The notes under the pieces were generated by a model that was not told the DNA's origin, made no database searches, and worked only from the letters and a program-made list of their open reading frames with translations. A DNA stretch of 10,093 nucleotides from Alphaproteobacteria bacterium (GTDB lineage: Bacteria > Pseudomonadota > Alphaproteobacteria > ATCC43930 > CGMCC-115725): NCBI GenBank assembly GCA_005888515.1, contig VAZR01000304.1, positions 1 to 10,093 on the forward strand, read 5' to 3'. The position numbers and the translations under genes were made by a program. How positions within the stretch are numbered: position 1 is the stretch's first letter; each line of letters opens with the position of its first letter. This document shows positions 1-6,722 of the stretch, piece after piece.

Positions 1-2
1 AG

Positions 3-965
3 CTGAAGCGCGACGGCTACAAGCAGGTCGTCCTCGCCGGCCAGTCCTTTGGCGCCTTTCTGTCGCTGATGGCGGCCGATTCGTCGAGCGATGTCGATGC
101 GGTCGTCGCGACCGCGCCGGCGGCGTATGGCAGCTTCGATGATTTTTATGACAGCTGGCGCCTCAACGCGACGCGGCTCTACCCGCTCTTGGAGCAGGTC
201 AAGCGCGCCCGCGTCATGGTGTTCTATTTCCACGGCGACGATTTCGATCCGGGCGGACGCGGCGAGCGGTCGCGCGCGATCCTCGCGCAGCGCGGCCTCG
301 GCTACTCGATCGTCGACCAGCCCGCCTATATGTCGGGCCATTGGGCGTCCTCGACCGGCCTGTTTCTGCGCCGCTACGGCAACTGCATCCGCGACTTCGC
401 GAACAACGATAAGCTGAAGGGCGAGCAAGCCTGCGAGCCGCTTTGGGGGACGACGCCGAGCGCCGAGCTGAAGCTGCCGCCTGAGCTCGCCGATCCGAAG
501 CTGGCGCGCAGCACGGCGGCCGCATCGGCGCCGACCGGCTCAGCCAGCCCCGCCACCGCCGACGGCAAGGCGATGGGCGGCTTCCGCGATGTCTGGTACG
601 GCTTTTACCCGAACGGCCGCGAGGTGCTGTTCGGCGTCGAAACCGTACGCGGCGACGATATGAGCGCCGTCTATGCGATCGGCCCGAGCGTCGACAACAA
701 GCACCCCGCCGCCTGGACGCGGCGCAAGGGTCGGGTCGTCGAGGACAGCTTTGTCTTCGAGGAAAAGGGCAAGAGCACGCTGCGGCTGCACCCGCGCCAG
801 GATGGCGGGTTGTCGGCGACCTGGATCGCGGCCGACGGCAAGACCTCGATGAGCGCGCATCTAAAGCCGATCGACCCGCAAAGCCTGACGCGGCGCGTCC
901 AGAAGGCCTCAGCCCCAGTAGCGTCCACTGCTGCCCACGGCGACGGTCAGGAGGCCGAGGAGTAG
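3..965 (+). CDS. alpha/beta hydrolase, 3' part (start outside window)
   Basis: The open frame runs from the window edge (first full codon at 3) to a TAG at 963-965, about 320 codons, so the N-terminus is missing. An ATG at 69 lies inside the fold and is not the true start. Just before it the frame reads AGQSFGAF, a G-x-S-x-G nucleophile elbow whose serine is at about position 45. Downstream, FHGDDFDPGG probably carries the acid and MSGHWASS the histidine of a Ser-Asp/Glu-His triad. After a Ala/Pro/Ser-rich linker (about 470-560) comes a beta-rich C-terminal region starting near GGFRDVWYGFYPNG. The substrate cannot be told. Secretion is plausible for this type, but any signal peptide would lie outside the window. 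The last 57 bases overlap the convergent CopD-like gene. The fold is fairly sure; the function is unknown. Confidence 0.8.
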   Translation: MKRDGYKQVVLAGQSFGAFLSLMAADSSSDVDAVVATAPAAYGSFDDFYDSWRLNATRLYPLLEQVKRARVMVFYFHGDDFDPGGRGERSRAILAQRGLGYSIVDQPAYMSGHWASSTGLFLRRYGNCIRDFANNDKLKGEQACEPLWGTTPSAELKLPPELADPKLARSTAAASAPTGSASPATADGKAMGGFRDVWYGFYPNGREVLFGVETVRGDDMSAVYAIGPSVDNKHPAAWTRRKGRVVEDSFVFEEKGKSTLRLHPRQDGGLSATWIAADGKTSMSAHLKPIDPQSLTRRVQKASAPVASTAAHGDGQEAEE

Positions 966-1385
966 GTTCACTATAACCATCGTCCGGATCTGGCCGAGCT
1001 GCGCCGCGGCCGCGGCCTGATCCTGGCGCGCCAATGCCGCGCGGAAGCGGCGCCACGGCGCGAAATAGAGGTGAAAAAATAACAGCATCATGATGATGCC
1101 GACGGCCTGCATGATGTGGACATGCAGGCCGATGCCGCGAAACCCGGAATAGACGCCGAACACCATCGCATAGCCGCTCGCCAGCAGCAGCACGATCGCG
1201 GCAAACACCCAGACAAAGAAGCGATCGAACACGCGCAGCCATAGACCGAGCCGCGCGCCCGCTTCCAGCGCCGCCGTCGCCGGCCGCAGCACGATCAGCG
1301 CGAAGAACATCCCGCCGACCCAGACGACTGCGCTGAGGATGTGCAGGATCAGCGCGACCGTCGCGATCGCGACCGTGTCCCCCAC
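909..1385 (-). CDS. CopD-like four-helix membrane protein
   Basis: A 158-residue integral membrane protein with four predicted helices (about residues 4-35, 54-78, 86-108 and 134-152). Helix 1 carries LHILSAVVWVGGMFF, the His-(x6)-W-x-G-G pattern typical of CopD/YeaQ-independent short membrane proteins of the CopD-like superfamily. Further histidines at 88, 90 and 105 lie in helix 3, and such histidines can bind copper or haem in this superfamily. The start is GTG at 1385, three bases after the TGA of the upstream glutathione S-transferase, so the two are probably cotranscribed and translationally coupled. The C-terminal 18 codons plus stop overlap the convergent hydrolase gene. A role in copper handling is only a family-level guess. 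Length is normal for the family and the frame is intact. Confidence 0.75.
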   Translation of the reverse strand: MGDTVAIATVALILHILSAVVWVGGMFFALIVLRPATAALEAGARLGLWLRVFDRFFVWVFAAIVLLLASGYAMVFGVYSGFRGIGLHVHIMQAVGIIMMLLFFHLYFAPWRRFRAALARQDQAAAAAQLGQIRTMVIVNLLLGLLTVAVGSSGRYWG

Positions 1386-1388
1386 CGT

Positions 1389-2011
1389 TCAATCGCCATA
1401 GGCCGGCGCGCGCCGCGCGAGCCCGTCATAGAGGTCGGGCATACGGCCCCGCCACGCCCGCACCGGGTCATCCGCCGCCAGCACCTCGAATTCGCTGATC
1501 GCGCGGGCCCATTGGAAGGCGCCGAACACGACGTAATCCGCATAGGCCGGCGCCTTGCCGGAAACAAAAGGCTGGCGGTCTACGGTGCGGCGCAGCGGAT
1601 CGAGGCTGGCGCGGAAGCCCGGCAGCCGCGCATTGCGATCGCCGACGAACTCTTCCAGCGTCGTGCCGAAGCGCTTCTCGCGATCCTGCCGGAAGTAGGC
1701 CTGATCCGCCGACCCGATATGCCGATAGATGTCGAGCAGGACTCACCGCCGAACAATGATGGCCGATCGGCGTAGCGGTCCTCGAGGTAATCGGCGATCG
1801 CCGACGAATCGTGGACGACGCGTCCGTCATCGACGATGACCGGCACCCGCCCGTCATTCGGCTTCGGCAGCTTGTCCTTCTCGGTAAACCGCCACGGCAC
1901 CGTCTCGACGGCGAGGCGCTTATGCGCCAGCGCCATCTTGGCGCGCCAGCAGAACGGGCTGAAGCGGCGCTCCGCCTCGATACCGGCGAGATCGTACATC
2001 GTGATCGGCAT
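1389..2011 (-). pseudogene. glutathione S-transferase (LigE-like), frameshifted with internal deletion
   Basis: The gene reads in two frames. The first 91 residues start at ATG 2011, preceded by GGGGAA about 6 bases upstream. They form a thioredoxin-fold GST domain with SPFCWRAKMALAHK (residues 18-31), the cis-proline VPV at 56-58 and the glutathione-binding DSSAIADYLE from 68. After SLFGGES the frame is lost. From 1739 the -1-type shifted frame reads LLDIYRHIGSADQAYFRQDR and on to PAYGD with a TGA at 1391-1389, an unmistakable GST C-terminal domain (116 residues). As I recall close relatives, about 25 residues normally separate the two halves, so bases were probably lost together with the frame. 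The SPFCWR motif resembles the beta-etherase (LigE)-like GST group. As read, the first frame makes a protein lacking the C-terminal domain, so it is probably inactive unless the shift is a sequencing error. Confidence 0.8.
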
Positions 2012-2028
2012 GGCGGTTCCCCGACGAA

Positions 2029-2055
2029 AGAGACGCGCCACTATGGCGCGTCTCT
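2029..2055 (-). terminator. strong hairpin, possible weak intrinsic terminator
   Basis: An 11-bp perfect inverted repeat (AGAGACGCGCC at 2029-2039, GGCGCGTCTCT at 2045-2055) with a 5-base loop. It lies between the stop of the leftward membrane protein gene (2084) and the start of the GST gene (2011). Read on the minus strand it is followed by TTCG rather than a long T run, so termination would be inefficient. It may attenuate read-through into the GST/CopD pair or simply be an mRNA structure. Confidence 0.45.
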
Positions 2056-2083
2056 GCCGCGGCCGACAACCGCCGACGAGTGA

Positions 2084-2950
2084 TCAGGCGAGCACCGTCG
2101 CCCCGACCGGCGCGCCGCTCGCGCCGCCCCGGACGCGGCGGCGCAGCTGCCGCAGTGACAGCGCATGCAGCAGGATCGAGCTCGGCACTGCGAGAGCCGG
2201 GATCATGACGGTCGGATAGCTGCTCAGTAGGACATTCGGGAGGGCGGGCACGATCAGTTGCAGCGGGCCAGGCTGCGTCAATGTCCCCATCGTGACGGCG
2301 CTCGCGAGATCGACGATGCCGAGCACGTTCCACGCAACCGCCAGAGCGGTCGCGCCGCGCGCGCCCTTGTGGAGCAAGTAAGCCACCGGCACCGCTAGCA
2401 ACCCGACCAGCACATCGCCGCTGCCGGCCGGTAACGCGAATTCGCCCGGGATGCGCCCGTGCAGCCATTCGACCAGGAAAATCCCGCCGAGCACACGATA
2501 GAGCTGCAGCCCGACCAGCCATGACGCCGGGATCGCATCGAGCAATGCTCCGATCCGCTTCGATGGCAGCAACAGCAGCAGCCCCACGATCAAAGGCAGG
2601 AAAATCGCCGGCGGGAGGGTCGGTACGCCGGGCCGCGCCCTGAACCCGCTGGCAAAGGCGACCCACCAAACCAGCACCAGCCAAACCGTGAAGGGCACCG
2701 CGATGACGAGCCAGATCCGCAGATGCTTGTTGCCGTTAAACCCGGCGCGCGCCAGCCCGACCCACAGCCCGGCCAGGATCGCGCCATGGATCATTAACCG
2801 GCTGACCGTCTGGGAAATCCCGGTCGGCTGGATCCCGGGAAATACCAGGTTGAGGCCGAGCCACGCGGCTGTCGCGGCCGCCATTGCGAGGAACAGCAGC
2901 AGGGCTTGGCGATAGGTGTTGGCGTCGGATGTGTTTTGGCTGGCGGCCAT
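2084..2950 (-). CDS. unrecognised eight-helix membrane protein
   Basis: A 288-residue protein that I cannot assign to a named family. It is mostly hydrophobic, with about eight likely helices (roughly residues 15-37, 52-69, 78-100, 112-128, 143-162, 178-194, 200-220 and 245-264). The N-terminus is short and polar; the C-terminus is basic (LRQLRRRVRGG) and Gly/Ala-rich. The most conserved-looking stretch is around 150-190, with LYRVLGGIFL, PGEFALPAG and GDVLVGLLA. The start is ATG 2950 with GAGGA about 6 bases upstream. It is divergent from an HxlR-type regulator, with a good promoter between them (TTGACT-17-TATACC), so it is the likely target of that regulator. A transport or membrane-stress role is conceivable, but nothing in the sequence proves one. 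Confidence 0.75.
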   Translation of the reverse strand: MAASQNTSDANTYRQALLLFLAMAAATAAWLGLNLVFPGIQPTGISQTVSRLMIHGAILAGLWVGLARAGFNGNKHLRIWLVIAVPFTVWLVLVWWVAFASGFRARPGVPTLPPAIFLPLIVGLLLLLPSKRIGALLDAIPASWLVGLQLYRVLGGIFLVEWLHGRIPGEFALPAGSGDVLVGLLAVPVAYLLHKGARGATALAVAWNVLGIVDLASAVTMGTLTQPGPLQLIVPALPNVLLSSYPTVMIPALAVPSSILLHALSLRQLRRRVRGGASGAPVGATVLA

Positions 2951-2968
2951 GGCCGTCCTCTAAGAAAA

Positions 2969-2997
2969 TTACCGCATTGGTATAGTGACTACATTAT
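2969..2997 (+). promoter_or_regulatory. candidate promoter and operator region for the HxlR-type gene
   Basis: On the plus strand, TTACCG (2969-2974) and CATTAT (2992-2997) are 17 bases apart and would face away from the leftward promoter, which they overlap. Between them lies TAGTGACTA (2983-2991), a nine-base palindrome. A wider inverted repeat GCATTG (2974-2979) / CAATGC (3005-3010) encloses both promoters. HxlR proteins commonly bind short palindromes in such divergent regions, so this is the natural operator; which element is bound is inference. Confidence 0.4.
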
Positions 2998-3007
2998 TAG
3001 GAGTCAA
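2979..3007 (-). promoter_or_regulatory. sigma-70-like promoter for the leftward membrane protein gene
   Basis: On the minus strand, TTGACT (3007-3002) is separated by exactly 17 bases from TATACC (2984-2979), close to the housekeeping consensus. Transcription would start near 2972, about 20 bases before the ATG at 2950. The region is noticeably richer in A/T than its surroundings. Confidence 0.6.
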
Positions 3008-3054
3008 TGCAGGAACGATATTGACCTTGAGCGGCAAGCTGCCGTAATCCACCC

Positions 3055-3384
3055 GTGATGCCTGCCAATTACGACATGCACTGTCCGGTCGCCCGTACGA
3101 TCGACATCATCGGCGAGCGCTGGACGATCCTGATCCTGCGCGACCTGCTGCTCGAAGGATCGCGGAAATTCCAGGATTTCGAGCGGTCGCTGGCCGGCAT
3201 CAGCCCGAATACGCTGTCCGCGCGGCTGAAGCGGCTCGAGGAGGCCGGGATCGTCGAGCGCCATTTCTACGAGCAGCACCCGCCGCGCGCCGAATATGTC
3301 CTGACGCCGAAGGGACGGGCGCTCGGCCCGGTGTTGAAGGCGCTGCTCGACTGGGGACGCAGGCACACCCGCCGCCCCTCCTGA
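3055..3384 (+). CDS. HxlR-family transcriptional regulator
   Basis: A 109-residue winged-helix DNA-binding protein of the HxlR family. Diagnostic features are MHCPVARTIDIIGERWTILILRDLL at the N-terminus (read as two pieces, MHCPVARTIDIIGERW and TILILRDLL), the recognition-helix region GISPNTLSARLKRLEEAGIVERHFY and the wing RAEYVLTPKG. The cysteine at residue 10 is at the position used for redox or electrophile sensing in several family members (for example YodB and HypR), so thiol-based sensing is possible. The start is either GTG 3055 or ATG 3058; neither has a good ribosome binding site. It is transcribed away from the eight-helix membrane protein and probably controls that gene and itself. 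The nitrite cluster downstream has its own promoter, so a role there is not indicated. Confidence 0.88.
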   Translation: MMPANYDMHCPVARTIDIIGERWTILILRDLLLEGSRKFQDFERSLAGISPNTLSARLKRLEEAGIVERHFYEQHPPRAEYVLTPKGRALGPVLKALLDWGRRHTRRPS

Positions 3385-3399
3385 CGGTTCCACGGCGTT

Positions 3400-3415
3400 T
3401 GGCACGGTGATTGCT
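3400..3415 (+). promoter_or_regulatory. sigma-54 (RpoN) -24/-12 promoter of the nitrite cluster
   Basis: TGGCAC (3400-3405), five bases GGTGA, then TTGCT (3411-3415): an exact match to the RpoN consensus TGGCAC-N5-TTGCW, with the GG and GC doublets 10 bases apart as required. It is on the correct strand, with a predicted start near 3427 and about 15-27 bases of leader before nirA. RpoN promoters need an enhancer-binding activator; NtrC would be the expected one for nitrite assimilation. I see no clear NtrC palindrome upstream, where it would lie within the HxlR-type gene. Confidence 0.75.
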
Positions 3416-3427
3416 GCAATGCAGCAA
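3411..3427 (+). promoter_or_regulatory. palindrome at the nirA transcription start
   Basis: TTGCTGC (3411-3417) and GCAGCAA (3421-3427) form a perfect 7-bp inverted repeat around AAT. It covers the -12 element and the predicted start point, so a protein bound here would block the promoter. It could equally be chance symmetry around the TTGCT box. Confidence 0.3.
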
Positions 3428-3441
3428 AGTAGTCATCACGC

Positions 3442-5189
3442 GTGTCGGGTTGGATGCCGGAAAACCCAAGCTTTACCGAGGACCAGAAACAGTACCTCGA
3501 AGGATTCATCGCCGCGATTGCCAAAAAGCGGGGCATCGCGCTGCCCAATGGCGCGGCAGCGCAACCCGCGGCCGTTCAAGTTGACGCTGAGCCGACAAAC
3601 GACCCGACCGCGATCCACCGCATCGCGCAGGACCGCGCCGTTGCGGCCGGCGGCACGCTGGTGCCGGAGGAATTGGCCAAGCGCACGAAAAACCCGTTCG
3701 ACATGTGGATTCCTTCATGCTGCGATTGCGCTTGCCGGGCGGGATCCTGTCGGCATATCAGGCGAAGGGCCTGGCCGATATCGCCGAGCGGTTCGGCGGC
3801 GGCAACGTCGACATCACGACCCGCGCCAATCTGCAGATCCGCGAGATCGGCGCCGCCCACCCGCTCGATGTCCTGACCGCGCTTGACGAGCTCGGGCTGA
3901 CCTCGCGCGGCGCCGGCGCCGACAATATCCGCAACCTGACCGGCAGCCCGCTGGCGGGCATCGATCCGCAGGAGCTGATCGACACGAGGCCGCTGACCCG
4001 TGGCCTCTACCATTACATTCTGAACCACCGCGAGCTTTACGGCCTGCCGCGCAAATTCAACATCGCTTTCGATGGCGGCGGGCGGATCGGAGTCCTCGAA
4101 GACACCAACGATATCGGTTTCGCCGCGGTCAGGGTCGGGCCGAGCAAACCGGTGCCCGAGGGCATCTATTTCCGCATGCTGCTCGGCGGCGTCACCGGCC
4201 ACGGCGATTTCGCGCGCGACAGCGGCGTGCTGCTCGAACCGGACGAGGTCATTGCCGCCGCCGCCGCGATCGTACGCGTCTTTATCGATCACGGCGATCG
4301 CACCGACCGCAAACGCGCGCGTCTCAAATACCTGCTCGAGCGCTGGGGCATCGAGAAGATCATGGCCGCGGCGGCGCACTATCTGCCGACACCGTGGCGC
4401 TTCGCGCCGGCCGAATGGGGCGAGCCTCGTGGTCCGATCGACAAGCACGGGCATGTCGGCGTGCACCAGCAGGCGCAGCCGGGTCTGTCTTACATCGGCA
4501 TCATGGCGCGCGCCTCACGGCTCAGCGCGGCGCAATTGCATGGCATCGCCGGCATTGCCGAGCGGCATGGCTCCGGCACGCTGCGCCTGACGGTCTGGCA
4601 GAATCTGATCCTGTCCGATGTGCCGGATGCCGAGATCCCGGACACGGTCACCGAGATCGAGGCGCTCGGGCTCTCCGCGAAGGTCAGCAATGTTCGCGGC
4701 GGTCTCGTCGCCTGCACCGGCAATGCCGGCTGCAAATTCGCGCTCGCCGACACGAAGCGCCACGCGCTGGCCATCGGCGATCATCTGGATGAATGCATCG
4801 CCCTCGACCAGCCGATCAACATTCATTTGACCGGCTGCCCGAATTCCTGCGCCCAGCATTACATCGGCGATATCGGCCTGCTCGCGACCAAGGTCGATAC
4901 CGGCGGCGACGAGGAGGTCGAGGGCTATCACCTGGTGGTCGGCGGCGGCAGCGGCCGCGAAGCGACGCTCGGGCGCGAGATCGCCCGCGACATCCCGGCC
5001 GACGAGCTGCCGCACCGTCTTGAAACACTGTTGCGCGGCTTTCTCGCGCGCCGGGACGCCGGCGAGACCTTCCACGCCTTCGCTAACCGCCACAGCGTCG
5101 AACAGCTCTCGGCGATGGCAAAGCAAGAGCCCTCTCCGCCCTTCAGGGCGGAGAGGGAGGGGCCCATCGCGTCAGCGATGGGAGGGTGA
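3442..5189 (+). pseudogene. nirA: NirA-type ferredoxin/flavoprotein-dependent nitrite reductase, frameshifted
   Basis: Assimilatory nitrite reductase (six-electron reduction of nitrite to ammonium, cytoplasmic). The first frame starts at GTG 3442 or ATG 3454 and ends after KNPFDMW near 3708. The family then continues in another frame from DSFMLRLRLPGGIL (3708) to a TGA at 5187-5189. About 30-35 residues that normally join these pieces, ending in a GLFYVAPAQ-like segment, are absent, so this is a deletion plus frameshift. The rest looks whole: TTRANLQIREI, ADNIRN(L)TGSP, HGDRTDRKRARLKY, and the siroheme/4Fe-4S cysteines CTGNAGC and CPNSC (residues 337, 343, 378 and 382 counted from 3705). The last 19 codons come from a palindromic repeat. 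It is followed by its likely reductase partner and a nitrite channel. Restart at GTG 3705 would give a protein lacking the N-terminal domain, with doubtful activity. Confidence 0.85.
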
Positions 5190-5261
5190 GGTGGGTACCA
5201 GCAACCGTTCCGAAATCCCCCACCTCACCCCGGCCCTCTCCGCCCCCGAGGGCGGAGAGGG
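5130..5261. repeat. compound palindromic intergenic repeat (REP/MITE-like)
   Basis: A 132-bp symmetrical element. The same 12-bp arm, CCCTCTCCGCCC or its complement, occurs four times: 5130-5141 with 5146-5157 (4-base loop TTCA) and 5234-5245 with 5250-5261 (4-base loop CCGA). Between these hairpins lie an 8-bp hairpin (CCCATCGC/GCGATGGG, 5163-5182) and a 12-bp stem GGGTGAGGTGGG (5184-5195) with CCCACCTCACCC (5219-5230). The outer and inner stems can fold as one large cruciform. Elements of this look are common between genes in Alphaproteobacteria. Here it encodes the tail and stop of nirA, and it ends 9 bases before the ribosome binding site of the next gene. Confidence 0.9.
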
Positions 5262-5282
5262 AGTTAGCTCGGAGCGTCGAGC

Positions 5283-6668
5283 ATGAGCTTCATCGCGCCG
5301 ATCCTGCCGTCGAACGCGCCGTTCTCGCCATTGCAGCGCGCATGGCTCGACGGGTATCTCGCCGGGTTGTTTGGTGACGATCCGGCCGCGTCGCCGGGTC
5401 ACCGCATCGCAGCGACGCAGCAGCCAAATTCGCCGGCGCGAGAAAACGAGGATTTTCCCTGGCACGACCCGACGCTGCCGCTCGACGAGCGGCTCGCGCT
5501 CGCCGACGCGCGGCCCCTTCAGCAGCAGCTGATGGCGGCGATGGGGCAGCTCGATTGCGGCCAATGCGGCTACTTGTGCCGGAGCTATGCCGAAGCGATC
5601 GCGCAGGGCGCCGAGACCCAGCTGACCCGCTGCGTGCCCGGCGGCAAGGCGACCTCGCGCGCACTGAAAGAGCTGCTCGCCGGGATCGGCAATCCCGCTC
5701 CCCGATCGCCACCCGCCTCCGCCGTCTCGCCCGGTGTCTCGTCCGCCGCCGCGCCGGCGCCGCGTCCCGGCGAGCCCCTCCCCGCTCGTCTCATGATCGC
5801 GCGCAACTGCCCCGAGCTGGTCGCCGCGATCATCGAGCGGCTCGGCGCGACGCCTGACACGCCGGTTTTATCGCCGGACGGCGTCGAGCGGCCGCTGCTC
5901 GATGCCCTGTCGCAATTTTGCGAGATCCGCCGCCCTTCGGATCAGGCGATCGAGGTGCTGTCGTCGCGCGCCCACGACCTCGACGAATCGCGGATCTTGC
6001 AGGCGATGGCCGAAGGCTATCCCGGCATCGGGCCGGACGACCCCGATCTGCTGGACCTGCTCGAAACCTTCCCATCGGCCCGGCCTCCCCTATCGGAGCT
6101 GGTCTCGGCGCTCGACCCATTGCAGCCGCGGCTTTATTCGATCGCCTCCTCGCCGAAAGCGGCATCGGGCGAAATTCATCTGACCGTCGCGGCGGTGCGC
6201 TACGACAAGCGCGCCCGGCGGCGCACCGGCGTCGCCTCGACCTTTCTGTGCGACCGCACGATACCCGGCGCGCCCGTCCCGGTGTTTGTTCATCCGAGCG
6301 AGAATTTCCGCCTGGCAGCCTCCGACCGGCCGGTCATCATGATCGGGCCGGGCACCGGCGTCGCGCCGTTCCGTGCCTTCCTGCAGGAGCGCCGCGCAAC
6401 CGGCGCGCGCGGCCGCAACTGGCTGTTCTTCGGCAATCCGCGGCGCCAGACCGATTTCCGGCTGCTGGAACACGCCGCCGAGCTGTGGGCGTGGCTCGAA
6501 GACGGCGCGCATCTCTATGTCTGCGGCGACGCCGAGCGGATGGCGCGCGATGTCGATCGCGGCCTCGCCTACATCGTCGCCAAACAGGGCCGGATGGATT
6601 CCGCCGCTGCGAAATCCTACCTCGCCCGCCTCGCCGCCGAGGGCCGCTACCAGAAGGACGTTTATTGA
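5283..6668 (+). CDS. 4Fe-4S/FAD/NAD(P)H reductase (CysJ-like without flavodoxin domain), internally deleted
   Basis: Often annotated as sulfite reductase subunit alpha; beside nirA it is more likely the electron donor for nitrite reduction. Of 461 residues, the N-terminus (1-80) is variable. An iron-sulfur motif DCGQCGYLC...TRCVPGGK has cysteines 92, 95, 99 and 117. A Pro/Ala linker (about 135-165) precedes a CysJ-type FAD/NADP reductase with FAD-binding RLYSIASSP (283-291), the nucleotide-binding GPGTGVAPFRAFLQER (355-370), YVCGDAERMA and the C-terminal RYQKDVY. No flavodoxin (FMN) domain is present, as usual for this group. Two in-frame gaps are apparent: ARLMIARNCPEL (169-179) lacks the usual start of the FAD domain, and TDFRLLEHAAEL (390-401) lacks the SRD...K-Y-Q segment that binds the NADP phosphate. 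Each gap is about 35-40 residues. ATG 5283 has GGAG 8 bases upstream. Activity is doubtful as read. Confidence 0.85.
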   Translation: MSFIAPILPSNAPFSPLQRAWLDGYLAGLFGDDPAASPGHRIAATQQPNSPARENEDFPWHDPTLPLDERLALADARPLQQQLMAAMGQLDCGQCGYLCRSYAEAIAQGAETQLTRCVPGGKATSRALKELLAGIGNPAPRSPPASAVSPGVSSAAAPAPRPGEPLPARLMIARNCPELVAAIIERLGATPDTPVLSPDGVERPLLDALSQFCEIRRPSDQAIEVLSSRAHDLDESRILQAMAEGYPGIGPDDPDLLDLLETFPSARPPLSELVSALDPLQPRLYSIASSPKAASGEIHLTVAAVRYDKRARRRTGVASTFLCDRTIPGAPVPVFVHPSENFRLAASDRPVIMIGPGTGVAPFRAFLQERRATGARGRNWLFFGNPRRQTDFRLLEHAAELWAWLEDGAHLYVCGDAERMARDVDRGLAYIVAKQGRMDSAAAKSYLARLAAEGRYQKDVY

Positions 6669-6722
6669 ACCCGAGCACCGCGATCGCGGCGCCGAAATCA
6701 TAACTCGCAACGGAGAGCGCTG

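Noticed and set aside
214..1392. 392-codon minus-strand open frame
   Set aside because: Extremely Arg/Ser/Pro-rich and antisense to the hydrolase, with the end out of frame over the CopD-like gene; a high-GC shadow frame.
2012..2041. GST start at 2041, ten residues further upstream
   Set aside because: That ATG lies in the hairpin loop at 2040-2044, and the GST family starts at the MPITMYDL position, which has its own GGGGAA.
3021..3050. Alternative promoter TTGACC-18-TAATCC for the HxlR-type gene
   Set aside because: The -10 is poor and it would give a leaderless transcript; the pair at 2969-2997 fits better, though it is not strong.
3703..3710. Programmed ribosomal frameshift in nirA (and likewise at 1737-1745 in GST)
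   Set aside because: No slippery heptamer is present and conserved residues are missing at both junctions, so deletion explains them better.
5918..6703. 261-codon plus-strand frame
   Set aside because: Arg-rich out-of-frame shadow of the flavoprotein.
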